This document shows, in pieces, positions 8,148 to 16,250 of a stretch of 52,786 nucleotides of DNA (position 1 is the first letter of the stretch; each line of letters starts with the position of its first letter). The notes beneath the pieces are model-generated. The model had not been told where the DNA came from. It searched no databases and saw nothing but the letters and a program-made list of their open reading frames with translations. The stretch is taken from positions 1 to 52,786 of the forward strand of contig LUCB01000009.1 of assembly GCA_001593865.1 (NCBI GenBank), read 5' to 3'. The stretch comes from Candidatus Bathyarchaeota archaeon B24 (GTDB taxonomy: Archaea; Thermoproteota; CALKCG01; B24). Position numbers and translations under genes: made by a program.

Positions 8148-9267
8148 CCCCTAAAACGGATTGACCGAGCGTGAAAACGGAGAGAAACGAGTAGGCGACC
8201 GTGTCCGGAACCGATAACTGTGCAAGCTCAGGAAAGCCTGAGTATAGGCTTATCACCTCCTCTAATGTGAGCGGCTCGGTCTGAAGCCTCCGCACGTCGC
8301 GTGTGAGCCTTGAGAGTATGTCTTCGAGCGTTTCGACACGTTCGGAAAGCTCGACTTCAACGATAGGTTCTCGACTAGGAACACATCTTATCCTGCTTGA
8401 AACGACCTCGTAGCTTCCTTGAACCGTCGGCTCGGAAAGCGTGACTATGTCGCCAGGCTCGATATCGACATCTTTCCACGACAACACGGCTCTCAAACTG
8501 TTTTTCTCATAAGCGAGGTCTGCGAGCAGACTCTTACCAAGCTCCCGAGCCTGATCAACCGTCTTAAGCGACTCATCCTTGACGAAACCCTCCCTAACAC
8601 CGTATCTGCCGATGCTCTGCTCATCTCGGACCGAGACGACGACCGTTTGACCACCGCTTTCGGCGCCGTAGACGTGTAGAACATTCTTGATATGCTCCGT
8701 AACCTCCCGTTTCTCGAAGCTCGTTATTTCATTTGAATTCCATGTTCCAAGCTCCGTGCCGGTTCTTCGCGGTTTAAAGTGAAACGTAGCATTCTTATCT
8801 ACCCAAAATGTGTATCCGACCATATCGGCGAGTTGCTTTATACACTCGAACACAGGCTTATAGTTAAACTTGATCGTAATCGTCTGCGTAACAGTATCTA
8901 TATCCTTCGAGAATTCAGGAAAATAAGAAGAAATCAAATCATCAACGATAGAGCTAATCGTTGCATCAACATAACTTTTCCGAGCAAGCTTAAACAGAAG
9001 TTTAACTGTTAAGTCTGAAGCCTCAAGCTCCGTGTAGACACGGCGGTTCCGCTTAACCGTCGAGATATTCTCTATAACGCCTTTAAACACCTTCACGCCA
9101 TCCGCATATGCTTCAACAATATCTCCTGCATCAACACTACCAGAAACCGCGCCATTAGGATCATAGAATCTCGCCCTGAGCCTTCCGGCGGAGGATAGGC
9201 TCTTCTCGACCTCGAAGCTCAGCAAATAGCCAGAAGGTTCTGCTCCATTAACAAGCAGGTAGCTCAT
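8128..9267 (-). CDS. Baseplate hub / late-control-D-like tail protein
   Basis: 379 residues. The opening (GYLLSFEVEKSLSSAGRLRARF, AGDIVEAYADGVKVFKGVIE), a middle block with VDDLISSYFPEF and a ...GYTFWVDKNATFHFKPR segment fit the gp27/gpD-type tail hub proteins that sit below the tape measure and form the entry to the tail tube. The C-terminal part (VVSSRIRCVPSREPIVEVELSE) is typical of the same group. It lies directly after the tape measure genes, as expected. The DNA around 8780-9010 is noticeably AT-richer than the head genes. Confidence 0.7.
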   Translation of the reverse strand: MSYLLVNGAEPSGYLLSFEVEKSLSSAGRLRARFYDPNGAVSGSVDAGDIVEAYADGVKVFKGVIENISTVKRNRRVYTELEASDLTVKLLFKLARKSYVDATISSIVDDLISSYFPEFSKDIDTVTQTITIKFNYKPVFECIKQLADMVGYTFWVDKNATFHFKPRRTGTELGTWNSNEITSFEKREVTEHIKNVLHVYGAESGGQTVVVSVRDEQSIGRYGVREGFVKDESLKTVDQARELGKSLLADLAYEKNSLRAVLSWKDVDIEPGDIVTLSEPTVQGSYEVVSSRIRCVPSREPIVEVELSERVETLEDILSRLTRDVRRLQTEPLTLEEVISLYSGFPELAQLSVPDTVAYSFLSVFTLGQSVLGGDDRLG

Positions 9268-9590
9268 CTCTCAAACCTCCTGAGCCTCCGAGCCAGCTCG
9301 GAAGATAATATTCTCGCAAGCTCATAGGGATCGCCGACGTAGCCTGAGACGTTCAGGTTAACGTTTATAGCCGGCCGGCTTCTCGGGACGACGTACTCGC
9401 CGGCGTGCAAGAGGTATAAGCCTGTCCGCGGAACCCATCCGCCGGTTTGGAAACCCTTGATATACTCGCTCGTCGATAAGGCTCCTCCACCGCCCCCGGT
9501 TTTCGTAGCCGTGTATGTGAGCTTCCTTATCCTGATCGTCACGGTCTTCGACTTCACCTTGTCCAGCTCGCTCTTCACAGACCTTATCAC
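9264..9590 (-). CDS. Detached C-terminal part of the tail tape measure protein
   Basis: 108 residues with FQTGGWVPRTGLYLLHAGEYVVPRS, the block that usually ends phage tape measure proteins, then a short conserved tail (GDPYELARILSSELARRLRRF). Here it is a separate frame, -1 relative to the tape measure gene, starting at GTG 9590 in a GTGA overlap with that gene's stop. Both polypeptides contain a KTVT(V/I) strand, so the break falls inside a repeated element. Either the protein is naturally split and coupled, or a frameshift joins them. Confidence 0.65.
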   Translation of the reverse strand: MIRSVKSELDKVKSKTVTIRIRKLTYTATKTGGGGGALSTSEYIKGFQTGGWVPRTGLYLLHAGEYVVPRSRPAINVNLNVSGYVGDPYELARILSSELARRLRRFER

Positions 9591-11461
9591 AGAGGACGCC
9601 CGACCGCCTTCACAGTCACCGTCTTATCCGGTAGATTCGAGATGTTCTTTCCGAGACTCGCTACTTTGTTACCTGTCTCCGTCGCCGTGTTCCCTACGTT
9701 CACCATGTTACGCCGCATAGAGAGCATCTTAGAGTTTACCTGATTAACCGCACTCTCAGTCTTACTCGTTATCGAGTTGAACGCGTTCGTTATAGTATTA
9801 ACAAGCCCATCCCATGCTGATTGAGCAGAGGAAACTATACCATCCCATACATCGCCGAGGTAATCCATGAATCCGCTAAACATATTCTCAAGCTCTCTCA
9901 CTACGCCATCCGTAAAGTCCCTTATACCGAGCCAGTTCTCCTCCCAAGCCTTGTAGAGCATGCCGACAGGACCGAAGAATATCATCCAGTTATCCTGAAA
10001 CCACGAGATAACGCCGTCAGCCGCCTCGGTCAGCCAGCTCGTAAAGCTACTCCACGCGTTTGTAAGTGTATCGACGACACTCGCCGTGACATCTCGGATT
10101 CCGAACCAGTTGTTCTGCCAAGCCATGTAGAGCCCTGCTATGGCGATGCCGACGCCGGCTATAGCGAGCGTAAGAGGATTTGTTAAAAGTGGAATAATTG
10201 ATGTCGAGATAAGACTTCCCATAGATGAGAATGCGGCAGTCACACCTCCAACGTTTGAGATAAGCTGAGGCAAAGCCATCGTCACACCGGTTACCGCGCC
10301 CTGCAACAGCGAGGGACCCAGGCCCTGAGCCACTTGAGCAAGAGGTCCTAAGAATGTTGTGAAGCTTGCGAAGGCTTCCTGTACCCCGGCGGTTAACTGC
10401 CCGAAGCCCAGGCTCGCGTTCGCGGATTCCGCATGCACCCTAGCCAACCGCCCCGCCGTCGTGTCCATTATTTCGTTGACCATCTGGTTCGCCGAGCCCT
10501 CCTGAGCCATAGCAGCGGTCAGGTCGTCGAACCCGTCGCTCATCTGAAGCAGCACCGCCGCCGCACGGCGACCCTGCGCACCGAATATCTCGGTCAGGTA
10601 GGCGTCGCGCTCCGCCTGGGTGCCGAAGCTCTCCAAGTGGATACGAAGCAGCTTGATTATCTCGCCCAGCGAATACATCTTCCCAGACGCGTCGTAGATC
10701 GAGAAGCCGAGCTTGTCGGACTTGTTGATCATATCCGTAAGCATAGCTGCGAGGTAGCGGCCGGCCGAACCGGCGTCGATCCCCGCCGAGTTCATCGCCA
10801 CGAGCGCCGCGGTAACCTCCTCGAGTGAGAGGCCCATCTGGTGGGCTACGGTGCCGACGTAGCTTAGGCCGGTGGCGAAGTCGCTGGCGGCGTCGATACC
10901 GAGCATCGAAGCGTTGATAAGCACGTCCAACGCCCTACCAGCGTCCCCGGCGCTCATCCCGAACTGGTTAAGCGTCGCGACGAGTAGGTTAGCCGCCTGC
11001 TCCGTCGAGATACCCTCGATCCTAGCCATCTCCAACGCAGCCCTGAGAGCCTTAACCGCCTGCTCGCCTTCAAGCCCCGCCTTAACAAGCGACTCAAGCG
11101 CCTGAGCCGCCTCCCCCGCCGTGTAACCGAGGTCCGTCTGCCGCTTAGCGACCTCGAGAAACTCCTCACGAAGCCTAGCAGCCTCGTCACCCGTCACACC
11201 CATCGCAGCCGTAATCCGGACGAGCGTCGACTCGAGGTCGATAAAGCTCGCAGATGCTTGGGTTAGCGAGTTCTGAAGCGTGTCTAGGGCGTCTATGGCT
11301 AGGTCTCCTATGATCGTGGCTGCGACCATCTTGGATATGCTTCCTAGGTCTGAGAGTTCTCTTGAAAGGCCGTTGATAGAGCTTCCTAGCTTTTCCAGGG
11401 AGTTCTTAACCTGCTCGACGTATGCTTTGAAGCGTATTTCTATCTCAAGTCTCTTATCCAA
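9587..11461 (-). CDS. Tail tape measure protein (TP901 family)
   Basis: 624 residues. The N-terminal 330 residues match the PhageMin_Tail/TP901 core (GEAAQALESLVKAGL, ISTEQAANLLVATLNQFG, SAGIDAGSAGRYLAAML, FGAQGRRAAAVLLQMSDG). A hydrophobic stretch follows (LTLAIAGVGIAIAGLYMAW), then two similar tryptophan-rich units (AWQNNWFGIRDVT and AWEENWLGIRDFT), and a coiled coil. Length sets tail length; 624 plus 108 residues suggests a tail of roughly 100 nm by the usual rule. TTG 11461 with AGAGGTGG upstream is the likely start. DNA from about 10430 to 11240 is visibly GC-richer than flanking parts, which suggests a mosaic gene. Confidence 0.85.
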   Translation of the reverse strand: MDKRLEIEIRFKAYVEQVKNSLEKLGSSINGLSRELSDLGSISKMVAATIIGDLAIDALDTLQNSLTQASASFIDLESTLVRITAAMGVTGDEAARLREEFLEVAKRQTDLGYTAGEAAQALESLVKAGLEGEQAVKALRAALEMARIEGISTEQAANLLVATLNQFGMSAGDAGRALDVLINASMLGIDAASDFATGLSYVGTVAHQMGLSLEEVTAALVAMNSAGIDAGSAGRYLAAMLTDMINKSDKLGFSIYDASGKMYSLGEIIKLLRIHLESFGTQAERDAYLTEIFGAQGRRAAAVLLQMSDGFDDLTAAMAQEGSANQMVNEIMDTTAGRLARVHAESANASLGFGQLTAGVQEAFASFTTFLGPLAQVAQGLGPSLLQGAVTGVTMALPQLISNVGGVTAAFSSMGSLISTSIIPLLTNPLTLAIAGVGIAIAGLYMAWQNNWFGIRDVTASVVDTLTNAWSSFTSWLTEAADGVISWFQDNWMIFFGPVGMLYKAWEENWLGIRDFTDGVVRELENMFSGFMDYLGDVWDGIVSSAQSAWDGLVNTITNAFNSITSKTESAVNQVNSKMLSMRRNMVNVGNTATETGNKVASLGKNISNLPDKTVTVKAVGRPL

Positions 11462-11514
11462 GGGTTCCCACCTCTGGGAAAGCTTAAAACTGTCATGCAG
11501 GTTACCGATGATAG
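11462..11514. promoter_or_regulatory. Divergent promoter between tape measure and the first PH-like gene
   Basis: Only 53 bases separate the two divergent starts. An AT-rich core (AGCTTAAAACT at about 11480-11490) can be read as a TATA box on the plus strand, placing the start of the plus transcript at the ATG 11515 (leaderless), and as TTTTAAGC on the minus strand for the tape measure gene, which also has a Shine-Dalgarno AGAGGTGG. The tape measure and later tail genes therefore seem to have acquired their own promoter after the island was inserted. Confidence 0.4.
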
Positions 11515-12501
11515 ATGTCTAAGGGTCGAACGTTATGGCGTGCTCCCTCGTGGGTGAGGTTCTGGGATGAGAAAGCCGGCAAACAGGTCGAAATAGACCT
11601 GTCTAACCCGAGGCTTGCTGGGGGTGAGGAGGTCTTATGGAGGTATGTCGAGCATAAGGGGCTTACTAAGAAGCGGGTAGCGGAGGAGAGGGTTATAACG
11701 AACTACAGGATATTCGACTACGACCACGAGAGAGGCGAGATGACATGTGCGGTTCCCTTGATGAACGCAGACCTAGTGGTGACCCTCACCATGTTCAGGA
11801 GCGAGAGCGGAGCCGTAAACCTTGTAGGCGTATCCGAGGACGGTGAACCGGTCTTCGACTTCGCACCGGTTGATGTCCGCAACTTCGGCTGCATAGCCGT
11901 CGTGGCATACGGGGTTATGAATGCAGAGTTTCTAGTCGAGGAGCCGGCTAAGCTCAAGAAGCTTATCGATGCCGTTAAACGGGCACGTTACGGCGAACCT
12001 GTTTACGAGCCTCTAGTTAGGGTTAGCCGTGAAGGCTCTATCCTTACGGTTGAGCCGGTTAATCCTGGGTATCCAGGCCCGGTCGGGGTTAGGGTTGACC
12101 TATATCAGCCTGAGCTTGCGTGGGGTGAATTGTCTATTAGGAGGCTTGTCGAGAGTAGGGGTGAGAGGGATGGGGTGGTTTTCATAACTCACTGCAGGGT
12201 GTTTGGATTAAGCCGGGATCGCGATGTCGAGTATTCTATCCCGCTCGTGGACGCCGAGTTTCTGGTCGAGTCGGTCGAGCCTATGCGTAAGGGGAGGCTT
12301 AAGTCTCCAGTTATGCTTAATCATACGTGGCTTGAATTTTATGGCAAGCTAAGTAAGGACACATATTTTAGGGTCGGAGATGTAGCCGTTCTAAGCGGAG
12401 GCTCCATAGTGGCTAGGTGGAAGAATGTATTAGACCCCTATGGGCTTAAGAACCTTGTGGACACGGTTAAAGCCCAGCTATACGGGTCTAGGTTCGAATA
12501 G
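11515..12501 (+). CDS. Tandem PH-like domain protein, island gene A
   Basis: 328 residues, no family name recognised with certainty. It contains two related halves. Each begins with a Leu-Ala-x-Gly-Glu-(Glu) segment (PRLAGGEEVLWRYVEH; PELAWGELSIRRLVE), then a ITNYRIF or ITHCRVF strand, then a PL.(N/D)AE/DL strand, and closes with a helix such as DPYGLKNLVDTVKAQLYG. That pattern (GE-h-x(n)-TNxRh-x(n)-hPL) resembles the bacterial PH-like fold of YdbS/YvbH-type proteins. No signal peptide or membrane helix. It is transcribed against the viral genes and is 30 percent or more similar by eye to the next gene. Confidence 0.6.
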   Translation: MSKGRTLWRAPSWVRFWDEKAGKQVEIDLSNPRLAGGEEVLWRYVEHKGLTKKRVAEERVITNYRIFDYDHERGEMTCAVPLMNADLVVTLTMFRSESGAVNLVGVSEDGEPVFDFAPVDVRNFGCIAVVAYGVMNAEFLVEEPAKLKKLIDAVKRARYGEPVYEPLVRVSREGSILTVEPVNPGYPGPVGVRVDLYQPELAWGELSIRRLVESRGERDGVVFITHCRVFGLSRDRDVEYSIPLVDAEFLVESVEPMRKGRLKSPVMLNHTWLEFYGKLSKDTYFRVGDVAVLSGGSIVARWKNVLDPYGLKNLVDTVKAQLYGSRFE

Positions 12502-12509
12502 GTGGTAGT

Positions 12510-13514
12510 TTGGGAGACGTTTTGATAGTTAAGATCGATGGCAGAGAGGTCAGGGTAAACCTCTCAAGCCCGGAGATGGCTGAGGGCGAGACCGTCGTCT
12601 GGAGACATGTCGAGCACCGTGGATTAATCCTTAAGAGGAGGCTCTGGGAAACCGTCATAACCAACTACAGGGTTTTCAAGTACAACTACGAGAGGGGCGT
12701 GATGGTTTATTGTCACCCGCTCGTGAACGCCGAACTCGTGGTGACCTTATCCGTGGCTAAACCCTTAACCGCGTACGGGCTCGCAGGTATAACCTCTAAG
12801 GGCCTCCCGGTCTTCTTATCTAAGAAGGCCGGAGTCTCGGTGACAGGCTATATGGCCGTGGTCGCCGGTGGGAAGATTTGGGATGAATTTATGGTGGACG
12901 AGCCTCAGAAGGTTAGGGACCTGGCTGAAGCCTGTAAAAGCCTATACCGCGTACAGGTTCAGAAGCCCATCCTAGAGGCTAGGCTTCTAGAGGACAGTCA
13001 AACCCTTGAGATATCGCCGTTAGACCCAAGCCTCCCGAGGGCTAGGGTCAATCTCCTAGAGCCTAGACTCGCGAGAGGGGAGTATGTGGTTAGGAGGCTA
13101 GTGGGTTATCCAGATGGTCGGAGCGAGGTTTTCGTGACAAACTATAGGGTTTTCGAGGTTGATTTGGAGACAAGGTCTGTCAAGCGCTCTGCTCCTCTTA
13201 ACTCGGTCGAATTCTTCGTGGTCGGCTCGAGGCCTGTTAGAAGACGGAAGCTTAGCAAATCCATTCTCCTCGAGAGAGGCTGGCTCCAGTTCTACAAAAA
13301 CATTTCAAGCAGGTTTTACTTCAGGGTCGGAGACGTCGTGGCTCTGGTAGACGGCTCCGTGGCCGTTAGGTTGGAGAACGTTCTAGACCCGGATGGGTTT
13401 AAGAGGCTCGTAGACACAGTTAAGCGGCAACTCTACGGGGCTGGAGAAGCCGCTCGACCCTCGGGTTCAGCCAATAGTAGTAGTTGTACTTCATACCGGG
13501 CGACGGGTAGCTGA
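12510..13514 (+). CDS. Tandem PH-like domain protein, island gene B (paralogue of A)
   Basis: 334 residues with the same two-half layout as the preceding gene: AEGETVVWRHVEH with VITNYRVFKYN, then ARGEYVVRRLVGY with FVTNYRVFEVD, and the closing DPDGFKRLVDTVKRQLYG. TTG start eight bases after the previous stop with GGTGGT upstream, so the pair forms an operon. The paralogue stops three to four residues after QLYG; this one runs on for about 24 residues (AGEAARPSGS onward) that are simply antisense to the convergent ATPase gene, suggesting its own stop was lost at a recombination junction. Confidence 0.6.
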   Translation: MGDVLIVKIDGREVRVNLSSPEMAEGETVVWRHVEHRGLILKRRLWETVITNYRVFKYNYERGVMVYCHPLVNAELVVTLSVAKPLTAYGLAGITSKGLPVFLSKKAGVSVTGYMAVVAGGKIWDEFMVDEPQKVRDLAEACKSLYRVQVQKPILEARLLEDSQTLEISPLDPSLPRARVNLLEPRLARGEYVVRRLVGYPDGRSEVFVTNYRVFEVDLETRSVKRSAPLNSVEFFVVGSRPVRRRKLSKSILLERGWLQFYKNISSRFYFRVGDVVALVDGSVAVRLENVLDPDGFKRLVDTVKRQLYGAGEAARPSGSANSSSCTSYRATGS

Positions 13515-14775
13515 ACAGATATGTCGCTAGACTATGGAGGCTGACAGGCCCACCGGTTTTGAGCCTGTTCCTCAGCTCTATGGTCTTCCTGTTCACCCTG
13601 GGCAGTCTAAGCTTCGATAGATTTCTCTTAAACTCCTCGAGCTTTTCGCTGTCTAGCTTTTCAAGCCAGTCGTAGACCATTCTCCAGCTTGTTCTAAGCT
13701 TTGGGTCAAACCCGTACCTGTTTAGGAGCCTGTCGAGTCTTCTAAGAGCCTCGTCATATTCGACCGTGTAGCTGCAGCCTAGACGCATCCCCGCCTTTTC
13801 GAAGAAGGGGTTGTATACGGCCATAGCGGCCATGGTCTCTACGACATCGGCGCCGCAGCGGGATAGGGTTTCCCTCACAAGCCTAACGCCTAGTCCGACC
13901 CCACGCCACTTAGGGTGAACTACGACCCTCGATATCGCTAGAAGCCTACCGGATTTGACGTAATCCCACAGGTTTGAGCCGAAGACCATACGTCTGCACC
14001 TACACGCTATGGGAGCGTGGGAGTAGACGATCACCCCTATCGTCTCTCGACCGTAGACGGCTTTGAAAACCTTAGCCGGATAGGCGGGTCTGAAACCTTT
14101 ATAGTGGAACCTTTCGAGCTTGAAGTAGTCTCTGAACCTCCCCTCGACTATCCTGACTAGGTTTGAGAGGGAGAAAGGTTTAGGTGTCACGTCTCTGTGC
14201 TCGACGACCGGAGGCTGTAGGAAAGGTTTAACGACCAATATGTCTGGGTTTAGGTCCTCGGCTATATCCGTGTGGCTTGAGGCTGCCACCAGGGTTAGTC
14301 CTAACCGGCGGGAGAGCTTCTGGGTTAGGTAGGCCACCACCCTGGCGGTCGTCCTGTCAAGGAGGCTGCAGAATTCGTCGACTATCACGGCTTTCATCCC
14401 CTCCCTGACTGCTTTGTAGAACATCTTAGCCAGCCTGTAGCGGTATCTCTGCCCGGCGCTCAGCTCCCCGTAGCTCCGTATGAAAAGATATGCCTCGGCC
14501 AACCCTGCCATGCTGAGGTAGTAGAGCGCCTCCTTCGTGTCTCTCCCTATCGCCTCGCATAAGACCTCGTCCTCGTCGACCTCCACCTCGTCCATGCTGA
14601 TCGCCTCGGATCCGTAAAGCCTCTTAAACGCCTTGAGAAGCGTGGTTTTACCTCCCCCAGATTCACCCGTCACGTAGATCACAGCCGGGTCCACCCATTC
14701 AAGCCTAAAGCCCTTGAAGACCGTGAAGCCTCTACTTAGCCATCCGAGACCGAAGGCCCTGGAAACCTCAAGCAC
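13420..14775 (-). CDS. ABC-type ATPase fused to a GNAT acetyltransferase domain (COG2401-like)
   Basis: 451 residues. ATPase part: Walker A GESGGGKTT at residues 37-45, signature ELSAGQRYRYRLAKMF near 104, Walker B KAVIVDEF near 128-135. From about residue 200 follows a GNAT domain with the acetyl-CoA loop VVHPKWRGVGLGVRLV, and a C-terminal helical region. No membrane segments, so not a transporter. This order matches the COG2401 description of an ABC ATPase fused to an acetyltransferase, whose role is unknown. GTG 14775 is preceded by GGAGGGG; there is no other start codon before the upstream stop. The last 95 bases overlap island gene B convergently. Confidence 0.8.
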   Translation of the reverse strand: MLEVSRAFGLGWLSRGFTVFKGFRLEWVDPAVIYVTGESGGGKTTLLKAFKRLYGSEAISMDEVEVDEDEVLCEAIGRDTKEALYYLSMAGLAEAYLFIRSYGELSAGQRYRYRLAKMFYKAVREGMKAVIVDEFCSLLDRTTARVVAYLTQKLSRRLGLTLVAASSHTDIAEDLNPDILVVKPFLQPPVVEHRDVTPKPFSLSNLVRIVEGRFRDYFKLERFHYKGFRPAYPAKVFKAVYGRETIGVIVYSHAPIACRCRRMVFGSNLWDYVKSGRLLAISRVVVHPKWRGVGLGVRLVRETLSRCGADVVETMAAMAVYNPFFEKAGMRLGCSYTVEYDEALRRLDRLLNRYGFDPKLRTSWRMVYDWLEKLDSEKLEEFKRNLSKLRLPRVNRKTIELRNRLKTGGPVSLHSLATYLFSYPSPGMKYNYYYWLNPRVERLLQPRRVAA

Positions 14776-14846
14776 CCTTCTAGAGCCCCTCCTTACGGGT
14801 TTATACTCGACCGTGAGCTCTAGAACCGGTAAAAGCGGATACGTGG

Positions 14847-15382
14847 TTAGCCCCTCCTTCTCTTACCGGTTTTCAAAAACCACCACTCCGCCCACGCGAG
14901 GAGGAAAATAAATTGGGGTTGGGTGAGGTTCAACACGTCCCTGAGAGGCATCCCGTAGAACCAGCAGACGAAGCCGAGGTTTTGAAGCATCGGCTCGGTC
15001 GCTATGAGCCTTTTGACCTTTTCTACCTGAAATTTCCGGTCAGCTCCTTCATGAGCGCCGAAGCCAGCCTTGTGAACACGTCTGCGGGAAGCATCTTAAC
15101 CTTGTCTACCGTCACCTGGGGGTCGGCTTTCCTCAGCATCCTAGCCACGGTCTCGACGGCTTGCTCGGTCTCGTCCTCTATCCTAGAGACCGCCAACGCG
15201 TCTTCGACCGTCAGCCTACCGTATCTTATGATTCCTAAACCGGGAACCTCGACCTCTCTAACCTGGTCGGTCGACAGTAGGTCGTCTATCCTCAGGTGTT
15301 TTAGCTCCCTTCTCCTCTGTTCGATGTACGCGTCGAGCTTACGCATACCCTTCTCATACGCGTCCATACCCATCATCTCCAT
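14847..15382 (-). CDS. Tail assembly chaperone GT, made by -1 ribosomal frameshift
   Basis: After 118 residues of the G frame, slipping at A_AAT_TTC leads into a 60-residue -1 frame: QVEKVKRLIATEPMLQNLGF, then VCWFYGMPLRDVLNLTQ, then QFIFLLAWAEWWFLKTGKRR, ending with TAA at 14847-14849. This frame has no sensible start of its own, reads as a compact helical protein, and sits where tailed viruses encode the T half of the G/GT chaperone pair upstream of the tape measure. Total about 178 residues. In lambda and relatives the G:GT ratio sets correct tail assembly around the tape measure. Confidence 0.8.
15023..15382 (-). CDS. Tail assembly chaperone G (unshifted product)
   Basis: 119 residues: short helical protein with IRYGRLTVEDALAVSRIEDE and ADVFTRLASALMKELTGNF near the end, the layout of tail chaperones that bind the tape measure during assembly. 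It lies directly downstream of the tail tube gene. The stop (TAG 15023-15025) comes two codons after a perfect slippery heptamer, so most ribosomes would make this form and a minority the GT fusion. ATG 15382 follows the tail tube stop by three bases. Confidence 0.7.
   Translation of the reverse strand: MEMMGMDAYEKGMRKLDAYIEQRRRELKHLRIDDLLSTDQVREVEVPGLGIIRYGRLTVEDALAVSRIEDETEQAVETVARMLRKADPQVTVDKVKMLPADVFTRLASALMKELTGNFR
15029..15035 (-). other. -1 frameshift slippery heptamer A_AAT_TTC
   Basis: On the minus strand the zero-frame codons are GGA AAT TTC AGG TAG, so the heptamer AAATTTC obeys X_XXY_YYZ exactly in the right phase. After slippage both tRNAs re-pair with AAA and TTT, and the new frame stays open for 60 codons. 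About 30 bases downstream an AGCCGA/TCGGCT stem could form a weak stimulatory hairpin. The match is read directly; use in vivo is inferred. Confidence 0.8.
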
Positions 15383-15385
15383 GCT

Positions 15386-15778
15386 CTACGTCACAGTTCC
15401 GAACTCTATGTCCTCGGCCTCTCCGGACACGGTTTCGAGTATGACGCCGTCCTGCTCGACCCTGAACTCCCAGCCGGTTAAGACCACGTTGCTCAGGGTT
15501 ATCTTAGGCTTCCCTGAGGCGTTTCCCTCAGGGTATACGGTTATCGCGACCTTTGTCCCGCTGAGAACCTTATCCGCGACCGAGGAGTCGAGCCACATGT
15601 AGTCGATATCCACGGTGAAGCTCTTGTTTCCAGCCTCCAGCACCGCTGGTTTGTCGCTTCCAAGCCTATACTCCTTGACAAGCTCCACGTCTATGCCCAC
15701 CCTCAAACCTCTACAGTAGCCGACAGTAGACCCGTCTAGCTCGACGGATGCGTCTCTACCTAGGACAGGTGTAGACAT
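15386..15778 (-). CDS. Major tail tube protein
   Basis: 130 residues, beta-rich, with a typical tail tube opening (STPVLGRDASVELDGSTVGY), an internal KSFTVDIDYMW strand and the C-terminal ITLSNVVLTGWEF, followed by a short strand VSGEAEDIEF. Size and position between the tail terminator and the G/GT chaperone support the call. The ATG has one of the strongest ribosome-binding sites in the cassette, GGAGGTGA about seven bases upstream, fitting a protein needed in many copies. Confidence 0.75.
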   Translation of the reverse strand: MSTPVLGRDASVELDGSTVGYCRGLRVGIDVELVKEYRLGSDKPAVLEAGNKSFTVDIDYMWLDSSVADKVLSGTKVAITVYPEGNASGKPKITLSNVVLTGWEFRVEQDGVILETVSGEAEDIEFGTVT

Positions 15779-15842
15779 GGGTTTCTCACCTCCTTCAACC
15801 TATCCCCCGGTCAGAGGGACGCCGGAGGGGTTGGGAGGAGAG

Positions 15843-16250
15843 TTAGACCAACAGCTTAACCGCACGTAGGATGAGCCTCGCGCCTCTGAGGCTTCCCTTC
15901 TCCGTCGCCAGGCCCTCAGAGTCCCATCTAACCACCCTCGAATCGTCGACCGTGCCGTTGAGCTTATGGTTTTTAGCCAACGCCTCATACGCCGCTTCAG
16001 AAAGCTTCATCACACTCTCCTCCGCGTCCTCGGCTTTAGGCTTCAGGTCGACTATTATGACCTCGAAGTCGTTCTCGTACACCGAGACCTTCCCGTTGAA
16101 CGTCAAGTCCCCACCCGACCATATCACGGCTAGATACGGATACCTCTCGAACCTAGAGGGCACGCCTTTAAACCACGCCTTAATCGACGTCGAGAGCGTC
16201 GGGTCCTCTCTCAGGATCGCTAAGATTGCTTCGGAGATCTCGTCAAGCAT
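15843..16250 (-). CDS. Tail terminator / tail completion protein
   Basis: 135 residues. It opens with a helix (DEISEAILAILREDPTL), then the FERYPYLAVIWSGGDLTFNG and NDFEVIIVDLKP strands, a helix (EESVMKLSEAAYEAL), and closing strands ending in ARLILRAVKLLV. This alpha/beta pattern, the length and the place between the gp10-like gene and the tail tube fit the tail terminator ring proteins of siphovirus-like phages. No sequence motif proves it. The start overlaps the previous gene by eight bases. Confidence 0.6.
   Translation of the reverse strand: MLDEISEAILAILREDPTLSTSIKAWFKGVPSRFERYPYLAVIWSGGDLTFNGKVSVYENDFEVIIVDLKPKAEDAEESVMKLSEAAYEALAKNHKLNGTVDDSRVVRWDSEGLATEKGSLRGARLILRAVKLLV

Noticed and set aside
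10433-10828. 131-codon plus-strand frame within the tape measure gene
   Set aside because: His/Arg-rich off-frame product in the GC-rich part of the tape measure gene; no start signal or family resemblance.
14913-15602. 229-codon plus-strand open frame
   Set aside because: Antisense to the tail tube and chaperone genes, serine-rich low-complexity product, no start signal; the minus-strand genes explain the region.
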